DNA of 64,000 bases from the NCBI GenBank assembly GCA_013001595.1, contig JABDMH010000093.1, forward strand, positions 62,001-126,000, read 5' to 3'. The number at the start of each line of letters is the position of its first letter. The first letter of the stretch is position 1. Position numbers and translations under genes: made by a program. Below the pieces are notes generated by a model that saw only the letters and a list, made by a program, of their open reading frames with translations, was not told the origin of the DNA and did no database searches. Positions 28,124-37,095 of the stretch are shown here, one piece after another. Source of the DNA: Saprospiraceae bacterium. Lineage in GTDB: Bacteria; Bacteroidota; Bacteroidia; Chitinophagales; Saprospiraceae.

Positions 28124-29065
28124 GTGGAAATCTCCATCATCATACCCTGTTACAATGTAAAACCATACCTGGATCGCAGCTTGCAATCTGCCTTAACGCA
28201 AACACATCAGAATTGTCAGATCATTGCTGTAGATAATAACTCGACCGACGGGACCTTTGAAGCTCTGCAAGCATATCAGAAAAAATATCCAGATAAAATA
28301 TCAGTATATACTGAAAAGAAACAAGGTGCACCATATGCTCGGAATCTTGGACTCAGCAAAAGCAGTGGACAATGGATACAATTCTTAGATGCTGATGATT
28401 ATCTAGCACCAACAAAAATTGCCGAGCAAATTAAGCAAGCGACCACCGATATGGATGTCATCGTTGGATCTTACCGGTATCACACCCAGAAAGGCAGAAC
28501 AAAAATATTTTATCCGGATGGCAAAGATTTATTCCAATCAATTTTTAACACTCGACTAGGAAATACAGTCTCCAATTTATGGAATAAAAGCAGTGTCGCA
28601 CAAGTCGGCGGATGGAACACCAATTTGTCTTGCCATCAGGAGTATGACCTGTTATTTCGGTTGCTTAAGGCCAATGCCATGTTTGTTTTTCTACCTCTAC
28701 CATTAAGTGACGTTTATCAACGTCCACATGGTCAAATCTCATCGTCTAATTTTTCTGCATTGGCAAGAACTCGTGTCGATCTGTATACACAATGGATAGA
28801 TTGGATTAAAACCAATAAACCAGAGTGGTATGCTCAGCATTCTGAGTTTATTTATTTTTCGCTTATTAAGAGTCTTGATCATTTAGGGTCACATGATGCC
28901 TTTTCTGCAAAAGAAATTTTCGGAAATTATTTATCAGCCAAATATAAACCCAGGCTTCAGGATATAATTAAATCTGGGAGATGGTTGCTAATTATCCAAT
29001 ATCTATTGGGATTCAATAAATATTTGGAAATAAAACATTTTTTCCGAAACCTGATGAAGGGGTAA
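28124..29065 (+). CDS. Family 2 glycosyltransferase
   Basis: 313 residues. The only usable start is GTG at 28124, three bases after the stop of the preceding GT2 gene, and the protein begins directly with the family motif EISIIIPCYNVKPYLDRSLQ. Further motifs: IAVDNNSTDGTFE, APYARNLGL and the catalytic DxD region FLDADDY (D89, D91, D92). The C-terminal third is markedly AT-rich and lysine-rich compared with flanking housekeeping genes, which may reflect transfer. Confidence 0.88.
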   Translation: MEISIIIPCYNVKPYLDRSLQSALTQTHQNCQIIAVDNNSTDGTFEALQAYQKKYPDKISVYTEKKQGAPYARNLGLSKSSGQWIQFLDADDYLAPTKIAEQIKQATTDMDVIVGSYRYHTQKGRTKIFYPDGKDLFQSIFNTRLGNTVSNLWNKSSVAQVGGWNTNLSCHQEYDLLFRLLKANAMFVFLPLPLSDVYQRPHGQISSSNFSALARTRVDLYTQWIDWIKTNKPEWYAQHSEFIYFSLIKSLDHLGSHDAFSAKEIFGNYLSAKYKPRLQDIIKSGRWLLIIQYLLGFNKYLEIKHFFRNLMKG

Positions 29066-29073
29066 TTGATAAG

Positions 29074-30225
29074 CTACTGTAAGTCTGTATATAATTTATT
29101 GAGCATTTTAGCTACCGACTCCGAACTATACAAATCAGCATCTGTAAACGGATAGGACGGGTTTATCTCTATATTTTTTGCAACTCTCCTAATGGCATGG
29201 GAAAAGGACCGTCTGTCAGAATCTACCAAAAGGCCATTCCTCTCAGAAATCATATCTTCCGGGCCTCCAGATCTTGTACTCACTACCGGAGTCCCGCAGG
29301 ACAACGCCTCCAAAATCGAAAGACCAAAGGTTTCTCTTCGACTTGTAGATAAATAAATATCTGACGCCCTTAATAAATTTGCCACATCATGCGGCCCTTT
29401 CCAACCCGTGAAATGCACAAAAGAAAGAACATCATGGCCTTTCGCTAAACGGTGCAAGCTTGCATAAGATGGCCCATCACCAACAATGGTTAGTTCTGCT
29501 GGATATTGTGATTGAATTAGATCATCGAGTACTTCAATTTGCAATGCCACGTTTTTCATAGGGACCAACTCGGATACGGTAATCAATTGAATTGGACGCA
29601 CTATTTTCCTGGGGTGAAATGGAAGGTAAAAGTACTTTTCGTCCACACTCATAGGTATCCGTACAACAGGTGTGCCCACCCGCCATTCATCGATCTGGTG
29701 TGCGAGTGCCTGGCTTGGGGCAATTACTCGGTCCGCTTTTTCATATGCATCCACTACTATTCGTTTATACCGTTGTGGCATACCAAAAAGTAAATCGCTA
29801 TGTTCTGTAACGACAACTGGTATATGCGGCCTGTTCGCTTTTATACCCGCGGCAATAAATCCACCCAGGAATGTATGAGCATGTATTACATCCGGTTCAC
29901 CAACCTCATCGATGATGGAATTAATGAAGGATAGAACTTGATTTCTCCAAGAATGGAAGATTCTATAGTTGAATCGCGGAAGTGACAGTCCAGAGTAGCG
30001 ATGAATAGCGACCCCATCTTGTTCTTCGAAGGTTCTTTTTCGCAACCAATGTTTCGGCCGATTCCAAAAGCGATAGCTCAATTCTGTATAAATGATGAAC
30101 ACCTCCATATCAGCAGACTTGGCTAGGTCTTTGGCCTGCTTCAGTATAAAATCTCCTGTATTTCTATCTAAGGCTCCGGGAAACCACCCAGGGATAATCA
30201 ATACTTTCAATGTGCTATCACTCAT
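29074..30225 (-). CDS. Family 4 glycosyltransferase
   Basis: 383 residues from the ATG at 30225 (MSDSTLKVLIIPGWFPGALD); upstream residues in the frame come from the overlapping neighbour. GT-B fold: the N-terminal half has VIHAHTFLGGFIAAGIKANR and VVVTEHSDLLFG, the C-terminal half has LITVSELVPMKN, LTIVGDGPSYASL and the donor-binding STSRRETFGLSILEALSCGT with the ExxxxxxxE pair. It overlaps the upstream polytopic transferase by 8 bases, so the two are likely co-translated. Probably involved in lipopolysaccharide or exopolysaccharide assembly. Confidence 0.88.
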   Translation of the reverse strand: MSDSTLKVLIIPGWFPGALDRNTGDFILKQAKDLAKSADMEVFIIYTELSYRFWNRPKHWLRKRTFEEQDGVAIHRYSGLSLPRFNYRIFHSWRNQVLSFINSIIDEVGEPDVIHAHTFLGGFIAAGIKANRPHIPVVVTEHSDLLFGMPQRYKRIVVDAYEKADRVIAPSQALAHQIDEWRVGTPVVRIPMSVDEKYFYLPFHPRKIVRPIQLITVSELVPMKNVALQIEVLDDLIQSQYPAELTIVGDGPSYASLHRLAKGHDVLSFVHFTGWKGPHDVANLLRASDIYLSTSRRETFGLSILEALSCGTPVVSTRSGGPEDMISERNGLLVDSDRRSFSHAIRRVAKNIEINPSYPFTDADLYSSESVAKMLNKLYTDLQ

Positions 30226-31822
30226 TTGGTATATCCCTATGCTCCATTCCCAAAATATAAATCTGGTCAAACTCCATCGATAAATATCGAAAGAAGGGTA
30301 AACTGTCTACAACTACTAAGTCTGGATTTTTGGTAAATGCGAAGATGCGGGTGGCAGCTTTGACTGGTCCAGGATCAAGCTGTCCGAAATGTGCGTTGAT
30401 GGGTGTTCCAGCATCTATTTTTGCTGTGGGCATTCCTTCGGCAATCATTTCTTGATATTTATGCATAATAATTCGATTCCAAGTCAAATAGTCTCGAGTA
30501 CCTGCAATCGATATGAATATTAGCAAGCAGAGAGCAGGCAAAGATAGTGGCCAACTTCTACGTAACGAAATATTCATTTTAGCGATAATCAATCCGAGAA
30601 ACAACAGGGGCCACAGAATATACCGATCAGTATAACTGAAGATAGACATGATAATCTGATACGCTGTGGCTGTCAACAATAATAGTTGAACTTCAGATTG
30701 ATTTCTCCGCTGCCAAATCACCATACCAATGATTATTGCAGAAAAGATGGACATAAAGGCAAATTGGTAAAGAAGGACATTGGGTAAAGAAGGTAAAACT
30801 TGATCACCCCAATAGTAATCTGCCAGCAACGGTACTCCTAACGAAAAATTCCTAAAAATGGATCCATTGTAAGGAAAAGTATGACCCAAGTGAGGCAATA
30901 GTATAGAGATACAAACTGATATGGTTATCGCTAAGGCAATCCACCTTTTGAAGTGTGAAATCTGGTTCCTCAAATCATGTAAAAGTGGCGGCAGGATTGG
31001 TAAAAAATAGAACCCACACATGATCAACAAGTATCCGCCGTACTTCAATTGTAGATACAGGAAATCAATTGGCCTTTGCCCAAAGGTTCTCAGGTATTCG
31101 TATCCTACGGATTCATAATACGAGGCCAGATTGGGGGACGATTTAATAAAGAGCTCAACTGCTGCATAAACCACAATTGCTGCAACCAAATAACCCAAGC
31201 CCATCCATTTTCTTACATCCTTCATGGTCCAAATAAACCACCCCTCAAAGCACAGAATTATCAATATTCCTGGTTGGCGGATTAATAACGCTGCAATGGC
31301 AGTAAGAAAACCAAACAGCCTATCTCGTTGGATACCGCTATGGATAAATGATAAGTAATAATACAAAGAAGCGCTGACTGCAGCAATGAAAGGAATTTCA
31401 GTCATAAAAGAAAACGCGGATAGGAAGAAGACCGGTGTGAAACCAAAAACTAGAGTAAGTAGAAAAGACTGTACTTCATTCCCCGAAAGTAGTTGTAAAG
31501 TACGGAATGTATAAAATAGACTGATGCAGGCTGCAAATAGGGTGGAGCATCTCAATGTCGTGTAGTCAACAGACCCCGTCAAGAGAGTCCATAGGTATCC
31601 CCAGGACACTTGTAAAAATATATTTGGAGAAATCCTATGGCCCAATGAAAATACACCGGTTTCCCATAGTTGATCAACTGCATAAGCATATTGGAAATCA
31701 TCGTTAAGTGGAAAATTTCCTATCGGATTGACAAGGATTACTGCCAGAATAAAAAATAGTAGCAGAGACAATAAATAGAGATGATCGAAAAAGAAAATGC
31801 GTAGCTTAGATCTGCCGTTCAT
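30218..31822 (-). CDS. Polytopic membrane glycosyltransferase (GT39/ArnT-like)
   Basis: 534 residues from the ATG at 31822; a GTG eight codons upstream is less likely. About ten to twelve hydrophobic segments run through the protein. After the first helix comes the periplasmic acidic motif PIGNFPLNDDFQYAYAVDQL, which resembles the catalytic DD/DE site of GT-C enzymes using polyprenyl-phosphate sugar donors. A soluble C-terminal tail follows the last helix. The substrate is unknown. It begins 51 bases from the start of a second polytopic transferase on the other strand. Confidence 0.78.
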   Translation of the reverse strand: MNGRSKLRIFFFDHLYLLSLLLFFILAVILVNPIGNFPLNDDFQYAYAVDQLWETGVFSLGHRISPNIFLQVSWGYLWTLLTGSVDYTTLRCSTLFAACISLFYTFRTLQLLSGNEVQSFLLTLVFGFTPVFFLSAFSFMTEIPFIAAVSASLYYYLSFIHSGIQRDRLFGFLTAIAALLIRQPGILIILCFEGWFIWTMKDVRKWMGLGYLVAAIVVYAAVELFIKSSPNLASYYESVGYEYLRTFGQRPIDFLYLQLKYGGYLLIMCGFYFLPILPPLLHDLRNQISHFKRWIALAITISVCISILLPHLGHTFPYNGSIFRNFSLGVPLLADYYWGDQVLPSLPNVLLYQFAFMSIFSAIIIGMVIWQRRNQSEVQLLLLTATAYQIIMSIFSYTDRYILWPLLFLGLIIAKMNISLRRSWPLSLPALCLLIFISIAGTRDYLTWNRIIMHKYQEMIAEGMPTAKIDAGTPINAHFGQLDPGPVKAATRIFAFTKNPDLVVVDSLPFFRYLSMEFDQIYILGMEHRDIPNE

Positions 31823-31873
31823 CTTAAGATTTTGCCAAGGAAACACCCTACAGATCCTCTATTTGTAAGTTTA

Positions 31874-33568
31874 ATGGGAGTAGTGATACTCATTGCTTTG
31901 GGAGGGCCTGTATTCCTGCTGATCACAAGCTATGATAATTTTATTGATCTGGTTTTAGATTGGCTGGATAGAAGTCAGTATCGCAATGTAGCAATACAGC
32001 TGTTTCCCAAAAGTAGATTCAGTTTAGTGCGCTGGGCCTCCGTAGTGCTGGGTGTTCTCATTTCCTTCCTGCTCATTTCCAATCAGACTTCCATTAGCCG
32101 TATGCATGAGCAATTAGTACATACAATAGGGAAGGGGTGGAGTTCTATAAAGGGACAACTTAACTGGCATCATTATCCTGGAAAATTTCTTTGCTTACTC
32201 TTACTTATTTCCACGGTCCGAATGATGTACTACATTATTACAATGCCCCTTATATATGATGAGTGTTGGACCTTCTTAAATTTTACCATCCAAGGACCAC
32301 TCTCTGCTATGTTGACCTACCCCTCGTCCAATAATCATATGTTGATCTCCATGATTTCATCAGTATTGCATTGGTTGCATATCCCTCCGGAGCTTTCCTT
32401 AAGATTACCTGTCCTGTTCAGTGGTCTAATGAGTATGGTGGTCTGCTATCGGTTATGTTCTCAATACTTTGGTCACAAAATCAGTTCTCTGATTACTACC
32501 TTCTATAGTTGCAGCCTACCTCTCAGTCTCTATATGATCTTAGGTAGGGGTTATTCTACCATTTGCTTATGCTACATTATCCTCTTGTATGCTGTATTTG
32601 TGAAGAAAAGAGTAGGTGCATTTTTCGTTTTAGCAAGTATTATAGGTTTCTATAGCATACCCATATTTTTTTACCCATTTACCCTAATTGCTGCTTATTT
32701 ATTATTCGAGATCATCTCAAATAAGCGGACTTTCAAATCGCTCAATAGGCCATTCGTAGTAATTATCATAGGTGTTGCGGTACTCTATGCCCCTCTACTT
32801 ATGACAAATACCTTTGTGCTATCGGTGGAAAGGAATGCGAATCTTTTTGCAACCGAAATGAGTATTCAATTTGTTCTCCAGTACTTTGTAGACTTGTTCA
32901 GCTATCTCCTGGGTACGATATATTTCTTGCCTGTTTTGGGAGCCTGCGTGCTTGCTATCATCATACTCGCCCAACGTCAAAGAAACCTACAGCTTCTTGT
33001 TTTTTCTGGACTAGCACTGGTGTCACCAGCATTGTTTGTGATCATCCAAGAGATGCGAATACCACTGCGAGTTTTCACCTTCTTGATAATTAACCTACTC
33101 TTCATAGTTGGATACCTGCTGAAAATCAGCAAAGCCGAAATCCGACTTAAGCATTCGGTTGTCTTTGTTGCATGCATTTGTATTTGGCTTTTCTATAGCA
33201 GTCTTTTTCATCTTCATCCAGCAGTGAATAGACTAAAGAATGAAATTGAGGAGCTACATTTGGTGAGTAAAGACCTACTTAGAGAAGGTAGGCAATCCAT
33301 TTATTTAGACCATGAGGTGATCAAACCGTTTATCAGCTTCAATGCCATGCTGAACAATAAGCAGGTTGATATTAAGATGGCTCAAATCAATAGCCTGGAC
33401 CACAAGGACTATTCCGCCGCTGACTACTATGACGCCATCATAGTCAGCCGGTCTACTTTCATTATTGATACAGATGACATTCCTGAAGAGATGTACCAAA
33501 AAATAAGTTACGATCATTTCACACTTTACGAGCTCAAGTGCAACAATCCACTCATGAACAAACCATGA
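31874..33568 (+). CDS. Polytopic membrane protein, GT39-like
   Basis: 564 residues from the ATG at 31874; a TTG at 31832 would leave only 9 bases to the divergent neighbour. Roughly eleven hydrophobic segments. After the third comes MPLIYDECWTFLNFTIQGPL with a DE pair, then SSNNHMLISMISSVLHWL and a basic SLRLPVLFSGL, an order typical of GT-C mannosyltransferase-like proteins (PMT/ArnT). The C-terminal 90 residues are soluble and probably periplasmic. Function is inferred from fold only. Confidence 0.72.
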   Translation: MGVVILIALGGPVFLLITSYDNFIDLVLDWLDRSQYRNVAIQLFPKSRFSLVRWASVVLGVLISFLLISNQTSISRMHEQLVHTIGKGWSSIKGQLNWHHYPGKFLCLLLLISTVRMMYYIITMPLIYDECWTFLNFTIQGPLSAMLTYPSSNNHMLISMISSVLHWLHIPPELSLRLPVLFSGLMSMVVCYRLCSQYFGHKISSLITTFYSCSLPLSLYMILGRGYSTICLCYIILLYAVFVKKRVGAFFVLASIIGFYSIPIFFYPFTLIAAYLLFEIISNKRTFKSLNRPFVVIIIGVAVLYAPLLMTNTFVLSVERNANLFATEMSIQFVLQYFVDLFSYLLGTIYFLPVLGACVLAIIILAQRQRNLQLLVFSGLALVSPALFVIIQEMRIPLRVFTFLIINLLFIVGYLLKISKAEIRLKHSVVFVACICIWLFYSSLFHLHPAVNRLKNEIEELHLVSKDLLREGRQSIYLDHEVIKPFISFNAMLNNKQVDIKMAQINSLDHKDYSAADYYDAIIVSRSTFIIDTDDIPEEMYQKISYDHFTLYELKCNNPLMNKP

Positions 33569-33606
33569 GTAATTGCCTATTCTGAGATGCGCTTATGCGA
33601 ATTTCT

Positions 33607-33614
33607 TAGCTTTG
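33607..33614 (+). promoter_or_regulatory. Possible -7 element for gpmI
   Basis: TAGCTTTG matches TAnnTTTG and lies 18 bases before the gpmI ATG. A -33 TTG at normal spacing is not seen. Confidence 0.35.
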
Positions 33615-33632
33615 TCGCTTCAATATCAAGAT

Positions 33633-35168
33633 ATGAAAACGCGGAAGAAAGCAGCACTTTTAATCCTTGATGGCTGGGGGCTGGGGCCCAAAGCTAATGC
33701 TGATGCCATTGCACAGGCAGAAACCCCCTTTGTTGATCAGCTTATGAAAGAATATCCCCATAGTACCCTTGTCACTCATGGGCAGCTGGTGGGATTGCCA
33801 GATGGGCAGATGGGTAACTCTGAAGTTGGCCACATAAATATTGGGGCCGGTAGAATTGTTTATCAACAATTTGCAAGAATAAATAAGGCCATTGAGGATG
33901 GTGACCTACATAGGAATCCAGTCTTAGCCATTGCCGTAAACCGATGTTTGGAACATGGTAAAAAGATTCATTTGTTTGGCTTAGTGTCAGATGGAGGAGT
34001 GCACTCACACATCGATCATCTGAAGGCACTTGTTGATATTGTTGAAGATCAAGGTGCGCAAAAGGTCTTCATCCATGCATTTTTGGACGGTCGAGACACC
34101 GACCCCAACGGGGGTGCTGAGTACTTAAAGGACTTGCTCAACTTCCTTGATGGCAAGCAAACCCGTCTGGCCAGTGTCATTGGCCGATACTATGCAATGG
34201 ATCGTGATGACAGATGGGAACGCATTAAATTGGCTTACGACTTGATGGTACACGGAAAGGGTGAGCTGGCAGAAGATCTTGAATTCGCAGTTCGACAAAG
34301 CTATAAATCGGGAACTACCGATGAGTTTGTCAAGCCATTGGCGCAAAAAAAATCTGACGGATCTGCGATAGCTATCATCGAGCCCGGAGACCTTGCCATC
34401 TGCTTCAACTTTCGTACCGATCGACCAAGGGAAATAAGCAAAGTGCTGACACAAGAAGAGATGCCCGAATACGAAATGCATCCAGTGGATATCCATTACT
34501 TGACGATGACTAGATATGACGAAACCTTTCAAAATATTGAGGTACTCTTCGAAAAGGAAGACCTGGTTAACACCATGGGGCAAGTTGTGGCAGAAGCGGG
34601 TAGGACACAGGTACGCATTGCTGAAACTGAAAAATATCCGCACGTCACCTTTTTCTTCTCGGGAGGTAGAGAGGAACCTTTTGAGAGTGAAAAAAGGATC
34701 ATGCTCCCTTCACCAAAGGTGGCTACCTACGATCTAGAACCTGCAATGAGTGCTCATCAGATCACTGACTCTATCATCGATGAGATCAATAGTAATGCTC
34801 CAGATTTTATCTGCTTAAACTATGCAAATACGGACATGGTTGGGCATACCGGAGTCTTTAGCGCTGCTATGGAAGCTGCAATTACAGTAGATCATTGCCT
34901 CTCCAGGCTAGTACCAGTACTTCTGAAAAATGCGTATGAAATCTTGGTCATAGCAGATCATGGCAATGCTGATTATATGATCAATGAAGATGGCAGTGTC
35001 AATACTGCACATACTAAAAATCCTGTGCCTTGTATATGGGTCGGTGCAGGTGCAAGGGATGGAAACCTGAACGATGGTAAACTTGCAGACTTAGCACCTA
35101 CGCTACTTACTTTGATGGAGATACCCATTCCTAAGGAAATGAATGGAGCATTGCTTATCAGTACGTGA
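33633..35168 (+). CDS. gpmI: 2,3-bisphosphoglycerate-independent phosphoglycerate mutase
   Basis: 511 residues from the ATG at 33633, standard size; a longer frame upstream lacks family similarity. Interconverts 3- and 2-phosphoglycerate in glycolysis using two metal ions. Seen: ALLILDGWGLG with D13, the phosphorylated serine S63 in MGNSEVGHINIGAGR, HAFLDGRDTDPN, GRYYAMDRDDRWER, NFRTDRPREIS, and the C-terminal metal ligands in NYANTDMVGHTG and IADHGNADYM. Its TGA overlaps the ATG of the next lipoprotein gene by one base. Confidence 0.97.
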   Translation: MKTRKKAALLILDGWGLGPKANADAIAQAETPFVDQLMKEYPHSTLVTHGQLVGLPDGQMGNSEVGHINIGAGRIVYQQFARINKAIEDGDLHRNPVLAIAVNRCLEHGKKIHLFGLVSDGGVHSHIDHLKALVDIVEDQGAQKVFIHAFLDGRDTDPNGGAEYLKDLLNFLDGKQTRLASVIGRYYAMDRDDRWERIKLAYDLMVHGKGELAEDLEFAVRQSYKSGTTDEFVKPLAQKKSDGSAIAIIEPGDLAICFNFRTDRPREISKVLTQEEMPEYEMHPVDIHYLTMTRYDETFQNIEVLFEKEDLVNTMGQVVAEAGRTQVRIAETEKYPHVTFFFSGGREEPFESEKRIMLPSPKVATYDLEPAMSAHQITDSIIDEINSNAPDFICLNYANTDMVGHTGVFSAAMEAAITVDHCLSRLVPVLLKNAYEILVIADHGNADYMINEDGSVNTAHTKNPVPCIWVGAGARDGNLNDGKLADLAPTLLTLMEIPIPKEMNGALLIST

Positions 35169-35746
35169 TGGCGAAAAGAGTGGTTTTCATAAGTAAAGTC
35201 TACGCTCTCCATATAGAAGTGTTGGCCATGATTCTTGCTGTCTGTATCTTATCTGGTTGTTTACCTGACGAGCAGGCAAGAGATGCCAATAAACCTTTTT
35301 TTGATCTAGCAGGCTATATCAGTCAGTCTATTGCAGACAGTCAGTACGTCACTGTTTCTAAGACAGTTGTCATTGGTGGGGTTGAAGAGATCCAGGAAAT
35401 CACTGACTATCCGTATTGGAAAGACTTAAAAAGGTTTGAAGGTTTTGACATCAATAGGCCGGCTTTATTTGACAAGTACACTTCTGATACCTTGCAAGAA
35501 CTCGATCATCAAGTCATGAAATATGAAGCCACAGAACCCAAACTGCATGTACAATCCTTGGAAATACAAACCCGAGCAGACGAGGTAGTTAAAATCCAAG
35601 TCCATAGCAAATCAGAAAGCTTTTTGGAAAATCTGGATATTATCTTTACCTGGATACCTGAAGAAAAGTACAGCTATGAGAAATCATCGGATAAACTATT
35701 TGGTGATCGCCAAAAACAGGAAGTTCGTGTGGCCTTCTTGAAGTAG
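35168..35746 (+). CDS. Predicted lipoprotein of unknown function
   Basis: 192 residues. Hydrophobic N-terminus (about 13-33) ending in a lipobox, AVCILSGCLPDE, so the mature protein should be lipid-anchored and start with Cys. The mature region is polar with no domain I recognise; it ends with a strand-rich part (VVKIQVHSKSESFLENLDII, KQEVRVAFLK). The start overlaps the gpmI stop (TGATG), implying coupled translation, but a functional link to glycolysis is not evident. Confidence 0.72.
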   Translation: MAKRVVFISKVYALHIEVLAMILAVCILSGCLPDEQARDANKPFFDLAGYISQSIADSQYVTVSKTVVIGGVEEIQEITDYPYWKDLKRFEGFDINRPALFDKYTSDTLQELDHQVMKYEATEPKLHVQSLEIQTRADEVVKIQVHSKSESFLENLDIIFTWIPEEKYSYEKSSDKLFGDRQKQEVRVAFLK

Positions 35747-35838
35747 GGCTGAAAATCTGATTTCGGCACTTCCCTTCCAACCGTTATGGGTCTACTAACA
35801 GGCAACGAATGCAAGCTTTTTTTTCTTAAGAATATCAC

Positions 35839-35846
35839 TATCTTTG
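35839..35846 (+). promoter_or_regulatory. Likely -7 element of the rpsF operon
   Basis: TATCTTTG is an exact match to TAnnTTTG, 30 bases ahead of the rpsF ATG at 35877 and after the end of the preceding lipoprotein gene. A T-run occupies the -33 region instead of a clear TTG. Confidence 0.45.
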
Positions 35847-35876
35847 CAGGCCATTTTAAAAAATTTCGTTGATTAT

Positions 35877-36323
35877 ATGAATCAATATGAAGTGACTTTC
35901 ATCGTAGATCCAGTGCTGTCGGGCGATGAAATTAACGCGACAGCTCAATCCTATGTCGACCATCTACAATCCGAGGGTTGTAAAATAGTTCATGTAGATG
36001 AGATGGGTTTAAAGCAACTCGCTTATCCCCTTCGTAAAAAGACCACAGGCATCTACTACTGCATCGAATATCAGGCAAAAAGTGGTGTCATCATCGACAA
36101 ACTTGAACTCGCTTTTCGCAGGGATGAACGCATCATGCGTTTCCTCAGTGTAAGACTTGACAAGTACGGTGTTAAGTATAACGAGGACAAGCGCAATGGC
36201 TTAATTGGCAAGAAATCTGAAGCTAAGAAGGAGGCCTTGAAAGAAGAAATCAAGGAAGTGAAAAAGGAAGCTGCAAAACAGCCTGCTCCAGCGGCGGCCA
36301 AAGCTAAGAATGAAGAAGAATAA
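35877..36323 (+). CDS. rpsF: Small ribosomal subunit protein bS6
   Basis: 148 residues from the ATG at 35877 (MNQYEVTFIVDPVLSGDEIN); an upstream TTG in the same frame would add residues foreign to the family. The S6 fold is clear (LAYPLRKKTTGIYYCIEYQA; LELAFRRDERIMRFLSVRLD). The C-terminal 35 residues are a Lys/Glu/Ala-rich extension, often present in Bacteroidota. First gene of rpsF-rpsR-rplI; the ssb gene found between rpsF and rpsR in many bacteria is absent and lies at 48930-49400. Confidence 0.95.
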   Translation: MNQYEVTFIVDPVLSGDEINATAQSYVDHLQSEGCKIVHVDEMGLKQLAYPLRKKTTGIYYCIEYQAKSGVIIDKLELAFRRDERIMRFLSVRLDKYGVKYNEDKRNGLIGKKSEAKKEALKEEIKEVKKEAAKQPAPAAAKAKNEEE

Positions 36324-36351
36324 GTTAACCCATCTCAAAAATTAGCACATC

Positions 36352-36618
36352 ATGGCATCAAGAGACGATATAAAATTTCTCAGCAATCCAAAGATTGGTC
36401 AACGTACCAAGAAGTATTGTCGATTTAGAAAATTTGGCATTAAGCACATCGATTATAAGGATGCTGACTTTCTAAAACAGTTCATCAACGAACAGGGAAA
36501 AATTCTCCCTCGACGCATCACTGGAAACTCGCTTAAATATCAAAAGAAAGTAGCAACGGCGGTCAAAAGGGCCAGACATTTGGCGCTCTTACCTTATGTA
36601 GCTGATCTTTTAAAGTAA
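36352..36618 (+). CDS. rpsR: Small ribosomal subunit protein bS18
   Basis: 88 residues. The S18 core is clear: [20 protein letters not shown], then [20 protein letters not shown] and [16 protein letters not shown]. It binds next to bS6 on the 30S platform. It sits 28 bases after rpsF and 20 bases before rplI in a conserved ribosomal operon. Confidence 0.96.
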   Translation: MASRDDIKFLSNPKIGQRTKKYCRFRKFGIKHIDYKDADFLKQFINEQGKILPRRITGNSLKYQKKVATAVKRARHLALLPYVADLLK

Positions 36619-36638
36619 TTTGCCAAAAGAATATTGTC

Positions 36639-37085
36639 ATGGACATCATATTGTTAGAAGAAGTTGAAAATCTAGGCGACAAGCATGAACTAGTCACTGT
36701 AAAGGCCGGGTATGCACGCAATTACCTGATTCCCAGGGGTAAAGCCTTGATTGCTAATGTGAGCAATCGAAAAAGACTAGAGGAACTTGTGCGCGCTGAA
36801 GCTGCTAAAGAAGCAAAACTACAGGGGCATTACGAAACCATAGCAGAGAAGCTGAAGGGTACCGTACTAAAGATCGGTGCCAAGGCCGGAGCTACTGGCA
36901 AGATTTTCGGTAGTGTGACCAATCTACAATTGGCTCAAGTACTCAAAGATCAATTCGAGGTTGAGATAGAACGACGGAAAATTGAGATGCCCGAGGAGGT
37001 AAAAGAATTGGGAAGCTACACCGCTAAATTGAACCTGCATAGCGAAGTGCAAACCGAAGTAGCTTTCGAAGTAGTTCAGGAATAA
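36639..37085 (+). CDS. rplI: Large ribosomal subunit protein bL9
   Basis: 148 residues, normal length. N-terminal RNA-binding domain with MDIILLEEVENLGDKHELVT and VKAGYARNYLIPRGKALIAN, a linking helix (about 45-80), and the C-terminal domain (IGAKAGATGKIFGSVTNLQL to the end). Third gene of the rpsF operon; it converges on the DUF1501 gene with 10 bases between stops. Confidence 0.96.
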   Translation: MDIILLEEVENLGDKHELVTVKAGYARNYLIPRGKALIANVSNRKRLEELVRAEAAKEAKLQGHYETIAEKLKGTVLKIGAKAGATGKIFGSVTNLQLAQVLKDQFEVEIERRKIEMPEEVKELGSYTAKLNLHSEVQTEVAFEVVQE

Positions 37086-37095
37086 GCGGACCTAT

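Noticed and set aside
26417-33568. Mobile element or prophage as source of the glycan island
   Set aside because: No transposase, integrase, direct repeats or inverted repeats were found at the edges; only composition and gene type hint at transfer.
34125-34643. 172-codon minus-strand frame
   Set aside because: It overlaps gpmI, a well-conserved enzyme, and has no own family motif.
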